Source of the DNA: an uncultured Clostridia bacterium
GTDB taxonomy: Bacteria; Bacillota; Clostridia; Christensenellales; UBA1242
Assembly (NCBI GenBank): GCA_947625515.1
Contig: CANQOO010000003.1
Location: 62,001-126,000, forward strand
Direction of reading: 5' to 3'
Length of the DNA stretch: 64,000 nucleotides
Part shown: in pieces, positions 26,579-34,867 of the stretch
Layout: the number at the start of each line of letters is the position of its first letter
Position numbering within the stretch: position 1 is the stretch's first letter
Translations under genes and position numbers: made by a program
Notes under the pieces: model-generated
What the model was told of the DNA's origin: nothing
Seen by the model: the letters and a program-made list of their open reading frames with translations, nothing else
The model's database searches: none

Positions 26579-27091
26579 ATGTCCAAAATTAAAGAGATGT
26601 GGCAAAAACTAAGAAAAATCAAGCACATCCACATCATTGTGGCGATGGTTGCGGCACTACTGCTCTGCGTCATCTATTTTTCTTTTCTTTCTTCGCCAAA
26701 AACTGACAAAAAAGAGGAGAATACGAGTGTCACTTTTTCCTCTTCGGAAGAATATGTAGGCTGGCTGGAAAATAAACTTAATAATGTCTTGTCCCAAATT
26801 TCTGGTGCGGGCAAGGTGAGCACAATCGTCACTTTGGAGAGCGGCTTCACCTATGACTACGCCAAAGAGGTTGAGACGCGTTCCAGCACTGCCGGGGATG
26901 TGGTCATCACGTCCGAAACTGTCATCTTAGTGAATGGCGAGCCGGTGGTGGTGAAAGAGTGGTTCCCGGTGATTCGGGGCGTAGTGATTGTTTCCAGCGG
27001 GGCGAACGATTTTGGGGTGAAGATGAAAATGCTGGATGCGGTCATGACTGTGCTGGAAATTGAGCAGGAGAGCATCACCATTCTTTCGTGA
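26579..27091 (+). CDS. spoIIIAG: Stage III sporulation protein AG
   Basis: A 170-residue protein with one membrane span (IHIIVAMVAALLLCVIYFS) and a ring-forming extracytoplasmic domain (residues 60-170) ending IRGVVIVSSGANDFGVKMKMLDAVMTVLEIE. SpoIIIAG forms a large ring in the intermembrane space. ATG 26579 follows AGGGGG and is better placed than the TTG at 26558. Confidence 0.93.
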   Translation: MSKIKEMWQKLRKIKHIHIIVAMVAALLLCVIYFSFLSSPKTDKKEENTSVTFSSSEEYVGWLENKLNNVLSQISGAGKVSTIVTLESGFTYDYAKEVETRSSTAGDVVITSETVILVNGEPVVVKEWFPVIRGVVIVSSGANDFGVKMKMLDAVMTVLEIEQESITILS

Positions 27092-27667
27092 CAAAACATA
27101 TGAAAAAGCGGCACAACTCACTTCTTGCGTAGCGAACTATGGCAAGTGTGGCACAACTCACTTTTTTTCGCATCGAAATGGCAAATGCAGGCAGGGAGGC
27201 CGCAGAACAGAACGCGATGAAAAAGCGGGATGTTTCAAAGTTTCACTTTTTAAGAACGCAAAAAGAAGTGGCAAAAAATTCCACTCACGCACACTTTTCG
27301 ACAAAATTCATTTGGCAAAACACTTCTATACATTCAAAAGTTGACATAGTTTAATCTGGACAAGCACATAAGAAGTGACGCGAAAAAAAGCGAGCAGCTC
27401 CAAAGAAAAAATCGAAAAAATTGCTTAGAAATTTGCTCCGCAGGATAAAGAGCGAAACAATTTACTCTAATCAGACCAAATTCAAAGCGAACAAGAGAAA
27501 CTAAGGATGGAAAAACTTCTTCGCATAAGAAGTGCAATACGGAAATGAAGAACTTCTTCTCAAAAGAGATGGAAGAAAGGTAAGAGACACCTCTTCGCAA
27601 ACAAAAACACAAGACGATGGCAGAAGTTTGTCAAAAATTTTGGCGGGATGCCGCAAAGGAGTAAACC
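27092..27667. repeat. 576-base repeat-rich spacer between spoIIIAG and spoIIIAH
   Basis: No gene is supported. Near 27108-27185 two imperfect copies of a GGCACAACTCACTT unit followed by CGAA..TGGCAA occur in tandem. Around 27505-27560 there are small hairpins such as ACTTCTT-CGCAT-AAGAAGT and GAAGAACTTCTTC. The two genes are adjacent in most sporulating bacteria. Confidence 0.6.
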
Positions 27668-28135
27668 ATGAAAAAAAGAACAAAAATCATCATTCTCACA
27701 CTTATGATTGTGCTGCTTGGCGTGACGGGCTATCTTAACATTGCACTCAACAACAACATTCAGCAAACAAACACCACTGTGACAGCCGGAACATATTTCT
27801 CCACCTATCGCACCAGCCGCGAAAGCACTCGCAACCAGCAAAAACTTTATTATGACAGCATCATTGAAAGCGGCGACCCAAACGATGCAGCTGTTGTCAA
27901 CGCCATTCAGGCTCGTCAAGAGTTGATTGAACGCATGGACAAAGAAGTGACCTGCGAAGGGCTGATTAAACTGCTTGGATTTTCTGACTGCGTCATCGCA
28001 CTTTCGGACAACAAGGTGAACGTTGTTGTACAGGCGGAGGATTTGACCGACCTTGAAGTTGCAAACATCTGCTCCACCGTGATTGACCAACTTGGCGTGC
28101 AACTGAGAAATATTGTCATAATTTATGCCGACTAA
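27668..28135 (+). CDS. spoIIIAH: Stage III sporulation protein AH
   Basis: A 155-residue protein anchored by IIILTLMIVLLGVTGYLNIAL, with a YscJ/FliF-like ring domain at the C terminus (IKLLGFSDCVIALSDNKVNVVV and LEVANICSTVIDQLGVQLRNIVI). SpoIIIAH meets forespore SpoIIQ across the septum. AAGGAG precedes the ATG. Last gene of the spoIIIA group. Confidence 0.95.
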   Translation: MKKRTKIIILTLMIVLLGVTGYLNIALNNNIQQTNTTVTAGTYFSTYRTSRESTRNQQKLYYDSIIESGDPNDAAVVNAIQARQELIERMDKEVTCEGLIKLLGFSDCVIALSDNKVNVVVQAEDLTDLEVANICSTVIDQLGVQLRNIVIIYAD

Positions 28136-28361
28136 GTTTTCGCATATTTTATGCCACTCAGTTTGCAATAATAATGCGATGAAAATGTGCTGATGAATTT
28201 CAACTTAATGCCGAATCATATTTATTAAGATTAGTTTGTGAATTTGTGCCGATTAATTTGCAAAATGTGTTTTGAATGTGCTAAAATGAAATTGCTTATG
28301 AAAAGTTTTGGCAATTTCCCGCAAAAATTGGGAGCCGAAACCAAAGCACAAGGAGAAATTT

Positions 28362-28727
28362 ATGGCAGTAAAAAATCAAGAGGGAAGCGGAAAAATCACG
28401 CTGGACAGAAAGATTCTGACGTCAATCATCAACTTGGCTGCAAAAGAGATAAACGGCGTGCAAAGCGTGACAAACACCGAGCGTCCTTGGTGGAAAAAAC
28501 TTGTCAGCAGATATGATGACGGCGTGGAAATTAAATTTGAAAAAAACGGAGCCTTGACGGTGGATGTGTATATCAACATCCTTGCGGGGTTCAGCGTGCC
28601 AGACATTGCTTATCGCGTGCAAGAAAATGTGCGAAATTCGCTTGCCACAATGGTGGCACTCAAACCTTTGAAAATCAACATTCACGTCATCAATGTGGAC
28701 TGCGACAGCGAGGTTGAGAATGCGTAA
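28362..28727 (+). CDS. Asp23/Gls24 family protein
   Basis: A 121-residue Asp23-domain protein, the YqhY type found between spoIIIA/acc genes and nusB in Bacillota. Signature: GKITLDRKILTSIINLAAKEINGVQSV, then VDVYINILAGFSVPDIAYRVQENVRNSLATM and INIHVINVD. ATG 28362 is preferred to 28308 because AAGGAG precedes it. Its 3' end overlaps the nusB start by eight bases. Confidence 0.9.
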   Translation: MAVKNQEGSGKITLDRKILTSIINLAAKEINGVQSVTNTERPWWKKLVSRYDDGVEIKFEKNGALTVDVYINILAGFSVPDIAYRVQENVRNSLATMVALKPLKINIHVINVDCDSEVENA

Positions 28728-29100
28728 TACTGCAAGAGAAAACGCTTTCAAACTTGTTTTTGAAAGCTTGTTTCATCAGCCGGACCCACTGCTTTCCAGT
28801 GAGAATCTGCAGGAACTCAAAAAAGAGGACGACCAGAAGTTTTTTGATGACATAATGGCGGCATTTGAACAGCACAAGGCGTTGCTGCAAGAAAAAATTG
28901 AGGCAAACCTGAAAAACTTTTCATATGACCGACTTTTCAAAATCGACCTCGCGATTGTGTATGTTGCACTTTCTGAAATTCTTTACTGCGGCACGCCGGA
29001 AGCGGTTGCCATCAACGAGGCGTTGGAACTTGCAAAAAAATACAGCACTCCAAAGTCGCACAAGTTTATCAACGGGCTTATTTCGGCAATAATCAAATGA
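28720..29100 (+). CDS. nusB: Transcription antitermination factor NusB
   Basis: NusB pairs with NusE (S10) on boxA RNA in rRNA antitermination. The 126-residue protein starts MRNTARENAFKLVFESLF and carries DRLFKIDLAIVYVALSEIL and INEALELAKKYSTPKSHKFINGLISAI. ATG 28720 (with GAGGTTGAGA upstream) fits the family better than 28693. Confidence 0.93.
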   Translation: MRNTARENAFKLVFESLFHQPDPLLSSENLQELKKEDDQKFFDDIMAAFEQHKALLQEKIEANLKNFSYDRLFKIDLAIVYVALSEILYCGTPEAVAINEALELAKKYSTPKSHKFINGLISAIIK

Positions 29101-29101
29101 T

Positions 29102-30277
29102 ATGAACACCATCACGGTCACAAAATTTAACAACTATGTCAAAAACATATTCAATGCGGAAGAACTTCTCCACAACATCAACATTGTTGGAGAAGTTTTT
29201 GGCGTTTCATTCAGTAAATCTGCCACATATTTTTCCATAAAAGACGAAGAAAGCTCTCTGCCGTGCGTCTGCTTTTATGCAGAACTTTCTGGGCAGTTTC
29301 AAGAGGGTGAGCAGGTTGTGGTGACCGGCTCGCCAAATTTTTATACAAAATCTGGCCGCTTCAATTTTGTGGTGTCAAAGGTGGAAAAGGCTGGGCAGGG
29401 TCTTTTGTTTCAAAAGTTTGTGGAACTGAAAGAAAAACTCTCACGCGAAGGACTTTTTGACGAGGCCCACAAAAAAAAGATGCCCGAAAGCATAAAACGC
29501 ATTGGCGTTGTCACATCCAAAGAGGGGGCGGTGATTCAGGACATCAAAAATGTCACATGGCGAAGAAATCCGTCCATCGACATCGTGCTTTATGACACAA
29601 AAGTGCAAGGCAATGGGGCGGAATTTGAAATTGCGGACGGCATCAGATTTTTCTCCGAATATGACGGCGTTGACGCGGTGATTGTGGCACGCGGCGGCGG
29701 CAGTTTGGACGATTTGTGGGCATACAACACCGAAACGGTGGCTCGGGCAGCATATGAATGCAAAAAGCCGCTTGTTTCTGCGGTGGGACATGAGGTTGAT
29801 TTCACCATTATCGATTTTGTCTGTGACCTTCGGGCTCCGACGCCAAGTGCTGCGGCAGAGCTTCTCACAAAAGACACCAAAAATTTGGGTGCGGCATTAA
29901 AGCGTGAGGCAAGCCGACTTTCGCGACTGTTGGAAGGCTACCTTGCGGACAAAACAATGCTGTTCAGCGGGACGAAAAACATCCTTATTTCCCAAATGGA
30001 CGACATTGTGCAGCAGCGGCGGCTTAGGCTGCACAAACTTGCACAGCAGGCGTCTGTCAAACTGGAATCTCTGCTTGTGCAAAGTGATTATGCTCTCAAA
30101 TTGAAATTAGCGACGCTCAACAAACTCAATCCGCTTGACATCTTGGCACTGGGATATGCTAAAATAGAGCAGCAGGGCAGGAACGTTGGCAGGCTGAAAG
30201 AACTTGACCTAAACAAACCGATTGAAATCAATTTTGTGGATGGGCAAATTGCCATCCCAACAGGAGAGAAGAGATGA
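29102..30277 (+). CDS. xseA: Exodeoxyribonuclease VII large subunit
   Basis: It degrades single-stranded DNA with XseB. N-terminal OB fold (LLHNINIVGEVFGVSFSKSATYFSIKDE), catalytic region with VVTSKEGAVIQDI, ARGGGSLDDLWAYN and VGHEVDFTIIDFVCDLRAPTPSAAAEL, and a coiled-coil C terminus. 391 residues, a little shorter than the usual 400-450. It begins just after nusB and overlaps xseB by four bases. Confidence 0.96.
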   Translation: MNTITVTKFNNYVKNIFNAEELLHNINIVGEVFGVSFSKSATYFSIKDEESSLPCVCFYAELSGQFQEGEQVVVTGSPNFYTKSGRFNFVVSKVEKAGQGLLFQKFVELKEKLSREGLFDEAHKKKMPESIKRIGVVTSKEGAVIQDIKNVTWRRNPSIDIVLYDTKVQGNGAEFEIADGIRFFSEYDGVDAVIVARGGGSLDDLWAYNTETVARAAYECKKPLVSAVGHEVDFTIIDFVCDLRAPTPSAAAELLTKDTKNLGAALKREASRLSRLLEGYLADKTMLFSGTKNILISQMDDIVQQRRLRLHKLAQQASVKLESLLVQSDYALKLKLATLNKLNPLDILALGYAKIEQQGRNVGRLKELDLNKPIEINFVDGQIAIPTGEKR

Positions 30278-30489
30278 ATGAAAATTTGACATATGAAGAT
30301 GCCATCAAAGAAATGGAAGAAATCATTCAGAAGTTGGAATCTGAAAACCTGCCTTTAAGGCATGCCCAAGAACTTTTTGAACGGGCAGCAGTGCTGGCGA
30401 AATTTTCGCAAGAAGAACTGGCAAAAACTTCTGGAAAGCTGTTTGAAATCAAAAAAACTCTTGACGGCGTCTCGGAAGAAGAAGTTTAA
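30274..30489 (+). CDS. xseB: Exodeoxyribonuclease VII small subunit
   Basis: 71 residues with the family pattern TYEDAIKEMEEIIQKLESENLPLRHAQELFE. Several copies bind the coiled coil of XseA. The start overlaps the xseA stop (ATGA). Confidence 0.95.
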   Translation: MNENLTYEDAIKEMEEIIQKLESENLPLRHAQELFERAAVLAKFSQEELAKTSGKLFEIKKTLDGVSEEEV

Positions 30490-30503
30490 AAACGGAGAAG
30501 AAA

Positions 30504-32225
30504 ATGAGAATATCTAAACTTGTTGGAGAAAGAATTAAAGAAGTCCCAAACGGAGCGACACTGAAAAGCCACATCCTGCTTTTGCGTGCGGGATACATAA
30601 AGCAGGTCAGCACAGGCACATTCACATTGATGCCACCTGCGATGCGGGTCAATCAAAAAATTCAAAACATCATCCGCGAGGAGATGGATGCTCTTGGCGG
30701 GCAAGAGGTGCTTTTCCCTGTGGTTATGCCACGTGAGCTTTGGGAAATGAGCGGAAGATATTCCTCCATCAAGGAGGAGATGGTCAGGCTGAAAGACCGC
30801 ACGGGGCATGACATGGTGCTGGGCATGACACACGAGGAGGCCGCTGTGCATATGGCACTTAACACCGTGAAAAGTTATGACCAACTGCCGTTTATGGTGT
30901 ATCAAATTCAGACAAAATATCGCGACGAGGCACGTCCTCGCGGCGGCCTTATCCGTGCACGCGAGTTCACAATGAAGGACGCCTATTCTTTCCACGCCAC
31001 GCAGGAGGACTTGGAAAATTATTATAAAAAGGTGTATGAAGCATATTTTCGCATATTCAAGCGGATTGGCTTCAAAAAATTTACGGCTGTGAAAAGTGAC
31101 ACCGGCATGATGGGCGGCAAGGTTGCGGACGAATTTATGGCAGTGACGGACGTCGGCGAAGATAGACTTGTCATCTGCCCACACTGCGGCTATGCCAGCA
31201 ACATGGAGGTGGCAGTTTCCGTAAAAGACGAAAATGACCACACCGTTTCGGGGGAAATGGAAGAAGTTTTCACCGGAAACGCTCACACCATTGAGGAAGT
31301 TTGTGCGTTTCTGGAAGTTGACGCCAAGCACACGGCGAAGGCGGTTTGCTATCAAACATCCGACCATCGTCTTGTGGTGGTTTTCCTGCGAGGGGATTGC
31401 GACGTGAACGAAGTGAAGCTGCAAAAAATTGCAAAAAGCGAACTTCTGCCAGTTGAGGTGGAAGAATTTGGGCTTTGTGCAGGCAACATTGGCTGCGTGA
31501 ACTTGCATGTGCCAGCGGAAAGCGTGGTTGTGTATGACGCCACACTGCAAGGGCTGGAAAACTTTGTGACGGGTGCCAACAAAAAGGATTTTCACCTCAA
31601 AAACGTCAGTGCCTCGCGTGACTTAAATGGCGTGGAATTTGTGGACGTTTCGCTTGTCAAAGAGAGCGAAAAGTGTGTCAAGTGCGGCCATGAATTGACG
31701 CTGACTCGCGGCATTGAAATTGGCAACATCTTCCAACTTGGCACCAAATACACCGCGAGCATGGGCATGAAGGTGACTATGCCGGACGGAACAGCAAAAG
31801 AGCCAGTCATGGGCTGCTATGGCATCGGCGTGGGACGCAGCCTTGCCAGCATAATTGAGGAAAAGGCGGACGACAAAGGGCTTGTTTGGCCAATGACAAT
31901 CGCACCTTGGCACGTCCATCTTTGCCCGCTTCGCATGGATGACGAAAATGTCAGTGCTCTTGCCGAAGAACTTTATCGCAACATGCAAAGTGCGGGCATC
32001 GAGGTGCTGTATGATGACCGCAACGTGTCCGCGGGTGTGAAGTTGACCGACAGCGAACTGATGGGCTTGCCAATCCGCGTGCTTATCAGCCCAAAAACCA
32101 TTGCCAACTCTCAGGCTGAGGTGACGATGCGTGAAAGTGGCGAAAAACTTTTCATCAATTTCGGCGACCTTATCTCCGAACTTCGAGAGATGATTCGCGG
32201 TGAAATTGAAGAGATTGAAAAGTAA
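30504..32225 (+). CDS. proS: Prolyl-tRNA synthetase, bacterial type
   Basis: It charges tRNA-Pro. Class II core: motif 1 with EVLFPVVMPRELWEMSGRY, motif 2 KYRDEARPRGGLIRAREFTMKDAYSF, and motif 3 GCYGIGVGRSLASIIE. A YbaK-like editing insertion lies between motifs 2 and 3 (about residues 235-380), marking the bacterial form. The C-terminal anticodon domain contains EVLYDDRNVSAGVK. 573 residues. It follows xseB by 14 bases. Confidence 0.98.
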   Translation: MRISKLVGERIKEVPNGATLKSHILLLRAGYIKQVSTGTFTLMPPAMRVNQKIQNIIREEMDALGGQEVLFPVVMPRELWEMSGRYSSIKEEMVRLKDRTGHDMVLGMTHEEAAVHMALNTVKSYDQLPFMVYQIQTKYRDEARPRGGLIRAREFTMKDAYSFHATQEDLENYYKKVYEAYFRIFKRIGFKKFTAVKSDTGMMGGKVADEFMAVTDVGEDRLVICPHCGYASNMEVAVSVKDENDHTVSGEMEEVFTGNAHTIEEVCAFLEVDAKHTAKAVCYQTSDHRLVVVFLRGDCDVNEVKLQKIAKSELLPVEVEEFGLCAGNIGCVNLHVPAESVVVYDATLQGLENFVTGANKKDFHLKNVSASRDLNGVEFVDVSLVKESEKCVKCGHELTLTRGIEIGNIFQLGTKYTASMGMKVTMPDGTAKEPVMGCYGIGVGRSLASIIEEKADDKGLVWPMTIAPWHVHLCPLRMDDENVSALAEELYRNMQSAGIEVLYDDRNVSAGVKLTDSELMGLPIRVLISPKTIANSQAEVTMRESGEKLFINFGDLISELREMIRGEIEEIEK

Positions 32226-32672
32226 AACTGTGTTGAAAAAGACTGCTTGAAATAAAAACTTCTTAAAATTATATGAAAAAATACAAAGCTTATCACTCAA
32301 ACGAGGCGACAAGACCTTATTAAGAAGTTGAAAAATTAAACACGCGTATTTTACGAAAATGCACTCTAAATTGGAATAGAAAAACAATAATCACTTCACA
32401 AATCTTGCATACTACACTATAAGTGGTGTAGTATGCTGCATAATAGGCACAATATATGGGATTTTATGTGATTGTGTTTTTTTTGTTTTGTTTCATTTTT
32501 GTATCGTTTTTTTGTTTCATTGAAATGTGGTTTGATAAGTTAAAGATAAAAATTTCTCACACAAATTTTTATTAAACTGCTTCTTTGTTTCATTTATCAA
32601 ATTAATTTTGGTCTAGCGGAATTTGTCTTATTAATATGTCCTATTTTTTGTGATGGAAAAATATAATATGAT
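32226..32672. other. Intergenic region with repeat copy 4
   Basis: 447 bases without a gene; it contains the palindromic repeat at 32406-32460 and AT-rich sequence, and ends in a TATAAT (32662-32667) just ahead of the next ORF. Confidence 0.6.
32406..32460. repeat. Dispersed palindromic repeat, copy 4
   Basis: GCATACTACACTATAAGTGGTGTAGTATGC forms a long hairpin (GCATACTACAC with GTGTAGTATGC), followed by TGCATAATAGGC. Confidence 0.8.
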
Positions 32673-33317
32673 ATGAAAATTCGAAATTTAAACTGGGCGG
32701 TGCGGACTTTTGTGCTTTCAATCTTTTTGTCCATTTTTTTCAGTGTCGTATCGCAAAGTTTGTTTCCAACTCTGCCGGCGTTTCTTTCGCTTTTTGTCAT
32801 CATTTTTTTTATGGTTTTTGCCTCAATTTTCGACATGATTGGCGTGGCTGTCACAAGCACGTCGCTTGAAAATTTGGAAAAATATTCTTCCTCCAAGGGC
32901 TTTGCCACGGCAAAAAAGCTCTGTCAAAGTCGGGAAAAAGTCTCTTCGTTCTGCGGGGACGTTGTGGGGGACATCTGCGGCATCCTCAGCGGTGCTGGGG
33001 GTGTGAGTTTGGTGCTTGCCATGCACATTCAAGAGGCGGGGCTATATTTTCTCGCCACCTGTTTTGTCAGTTCTCTGATTGCGGGCCTGACAATTTTTGA
33101 CAAGGCGGTGCTGAAAGGCTACGCGGTGGAAAACTGCGAGAAAGTTGTGCTTGCCACTGGAAAAGTGATTGAGTTTTCGTTTGCAGATTTTGTTAAATCG
33201 CTTATAAAAAATAGGAAAAAGAAAAAGCAGGATAAGAATAATACAGCGAAATCTGCCCACAACAAAAAAGTTTTGAAGAAAGAATCTGACCTTAATAATC
33301 GCACAAAAAATGTGTGA
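32673..33317 (+). CDS. Membrane protein resembling clostridial CorB-like proteins
   Basis: A 214-residue protein with three or four membrane spans (VLSIFLSIFFSVVS, FLSLFVIIFFMVFASIFDMIGVAV, GLYFLATCFVSSLIAGLTIF) and the conserved-looking FDMIGVAVTSTSLENL and VSSFCGDVVGDICGILSGA. I recall similar clostridial proteins annotated as CorB-like, but transport of Mg2+ is not shown. The C terminus is a lysine-rich tail. TATAAT ends five bases before the ATG and no ribosome site is evident. Confidence 0.6.
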   Translation: MKIRNLNWAVRTFVLSIFLSIFFSVVSQSLFPTLPAFLSLFVIIFFMVFASIFDMIGVAVTSTSLENLEKYSSSKGFATAKKLCQSREKVSSFCGDVVGDICGILSGAGGVSLVLAMHIQEAGLYFLATCFVSSLIAGLTIFDKAVLKGYAVENCEKVVLATGKVIEFSFADFVKSLIKNRKKKKQDKNNTAKSAHNKKVLKKESDLNNRTKNV

Positions 33318-33372
33318 GGTATTTAAAATTTCCCTTTTTTTTAAAAAAATTTGAAAAAAAGTGGGAAAACAG

Positions 33373-33401
33373 TTGACATGCAATGTTTTTTGTGATAAGA
33401 T
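33373..33401 (+). promoter_or_regulatory. Promoter of the infC-rpmI-rplT operon
   Basis: TTGACA, 17 bases, TAAGAT, about 170 bases ahead of the infC start. Confidence 0.8.
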
Positions 33402-33407
33402 ATTGCA

Positions 33408-33562
33408 CGTAAGAAAGCAGAAGATTCCCTTCTCACCCATCGAATTTTGTTTTGATGTGGTCACACAAATTGAATGTAAAACTTTTGCCTGAGTGTTTTC
33501 ACAATGGCAAGCAAATTTAATTTGATTTCGGGGAATTCTGCAATTTTGCAGAATTTTTTTAA
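33408..33562 (+). promoter_or_regulatory. infC leader with a terminator-type attenuator
   Basis: The leader ends in a textbook terminator (AATTCTGC-AATTTT-GCAGAATT then TTTTT, 33534-33560) placed immediately before the infC ribosome site AAAGGAG. This layout is that of the Bacillota infC/L20 leader, in which L20 controls read-through. The upstream antiterminator pairing was not worked out. Confidence 0.7.
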
Positions 33563-33576
33563 AGGAGATTACGACA

Positions 33577-34089
33577 ATTTTTAAAGAACTTCAAATCAAC
33601 AACCAAATTTATGCAAAAGAAGTGCGTCTTATTGGTGAGGATGGCGAGCAACTTGGCGTGCTTTCACGGGCAGAGGCACAAGCAAAAGCCGACCAGGCTG
33701 GTCTGGACCTTGTGTTGATGTCGCCACAAGCAAATCCGCCGGTGTGCAAACTTATGGACTATGGAAAATATAAGTTTGACGCCATCAAAAAAGAGAAAGA
33801 ACTTCGCAAAAATCAAAAAATCAGCGAAATTAAAGAGATTCAACTTTCCATGAGAATTGATGAATATCACGTCAATTTCAAACTGAAAAGTGCTCAGAAA
33901 ATTTTGCAAGACGGCGACAAGGTGAAAGTTTCGCTTCGCATGCGTGGACGTGAACAAGCCTATGTCAAAAATGCGGTTGAAGATGTCAAGAAGTTTGTGG
34001 CACAACTTTCCGAGTTTGGCACGGTGGACAAAGAGCCAGCCGTAATGGGGAAGAATGTGTCTGTTGTAATCAGTCCGAAAAAAGCGTAA
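33577..34089 (+). CDS. infC: Translation initiation factor IF-3
   Basis: IF-3 keeps the subunits apart and proofreads start codons. The ORF track begins at 33622, but homologues start earlier: an ATT codon at 33577, nine bases after GGAG, gives (M)FKELQINNQIYAKEVRLIGEDGEQLG, the normal IF-3 start. A rare non-AUG initiator is known for infC and lets IF-3 limit its own synthesis. The C-terminal domain carries EIKEIQLSMRIDEYHVNFKL. 170 residues; first gene of infC-rpmI-rplT. Confidence 0.93.
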   Translation: MFKELQINNQIYAKEVRLIGEDGEQLGVLSRAEAQAKADQAGLDLVLMSPQANPPVCKLMDYGKYKFDAIKKEKELRKNQKISEIKEIQLSMRIDEYHVNFKLKSAQKILQDGDKVKVSLRMRGREQAYVKNAVEDVKKFVAQLSEFGTVDKEPAVMGKNVSVVISPKKA

Positions 34090-34104
34090 AAGGAGAAAAA
34101 GAAA

Positions 34105-34299
34105 ATGCCTAAACAAAAAACACACAGCGGCGTAAAGAAAAGATTTTCACTCACCGCAACAGGGAAAGTCAAGTATGCAAGACCAGGCAAGGGTCATTTC
34201 TTGACAGCCAAAAACAAAAGTCGTAAAAGAAAGCTTCGCAAGGGCTCTTACATCAATGGGAAGAACACCCAAAACATCAAGACCTTGCTTGCAAAGTAA
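34105..34299 (+). CDS. rpmI: 50S ribosomal protein L35
   Basis: 64 residues: PKQKTHSGVKKRFSLTATGKVK, GHFLTAKNKSRKRKLRKGS. AAAGGAG upstream. Middle gene of the infC operon. Confidence 0.97.
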   Translation: MPKQKTHSGVKKRFSLTATGKVKYARPGKGHFLTAKNKSRKRKLRKGSYINGKNTQNIKTLLAK

Positions 34300-34318
34300 G
34301 TGAATAGGAGAGTGCAAC

Positions 34319-34666
34319 ATGAGAATTAAAAGAGGCGTAAACGCAGTTAAAAAACGCAGAAAAATTTTAAAGCAAGCCAAAGGATACTTTGGTGCAAAGA
34401 GCAAACTCTATCGCACCGCACGCGAACAGGTGATGAAGAGTGGGCAATATGCTTACATCGGCAGAAAACAAAAGAAAAGAAACTTCCGTGCACTTTGGAT
34501 CACCCGCATCAATGCAGGTTGCCACGCCAACGACATTTCTTATTCACGTTTCATCAGCGGCTTGAAAAAAGCAAATGTCAACCTCAACCGCAAAGTTTTG
34601 GCTGATATGGCTGTTCGTGAGCCAGCAGCGTTTGCAGAGCTTGTTGCAGTTGCAAAAAAGGCATAA
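34319..34666 (+). CDS. rplT: 50S ribosomal protein L20
   Basis: 115 residues: [34 protein letters not shown], then [20 protein letters not shown]20 binds 23S rRNA early in assembly and, in Bacillota, represses the infC operon through its leader. Preceded by AGGAG. Confidence 0.97.
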   Translation: MRIKRGVNAVKKRRKILKQAKGYFGAKSKLYRTAREQVMKSGQYAYIGRKQKKRNFRALWITRINAGCHANDISYSRFISGLKKANVNLNRKVLADMAVREPAAFAELVAVAKKA

Positions 34667-34867
34667 CTTTTGCCTATGGCTTCGGGGGAAATTTTTCTCA
34701 AAAGATTTCTATGATTTTCTATACAAGAAGTTCTTTCATAGATTATTCAAAACATTTTCCCGTCACAACTTTGCCTGATGCGTTGATATTTGTCAGCGTC
34801 ACTTTGCAAAAAAACGTCATGTTTCAAAATTATGACAGGCTGCGAAAAGCTTTTGCATAGATTATGA

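Noticed and set aside
29441-29880. Minus-strand ORFs opposite xseA and xseB-proS
   Set aside because: Shadows of strongly conserved plus-strand genes, as are the other long antisense ORFs opposite trmD, tgt, topA, rny and clpX.
30400-30503. T-box or other riboswitch ahead of proS (and likewise lysS)
   Set aside because: proS follows xseB by 14 bases and no GGTGG..CCGCG-type T-box sequence is present before either synthetase gene.
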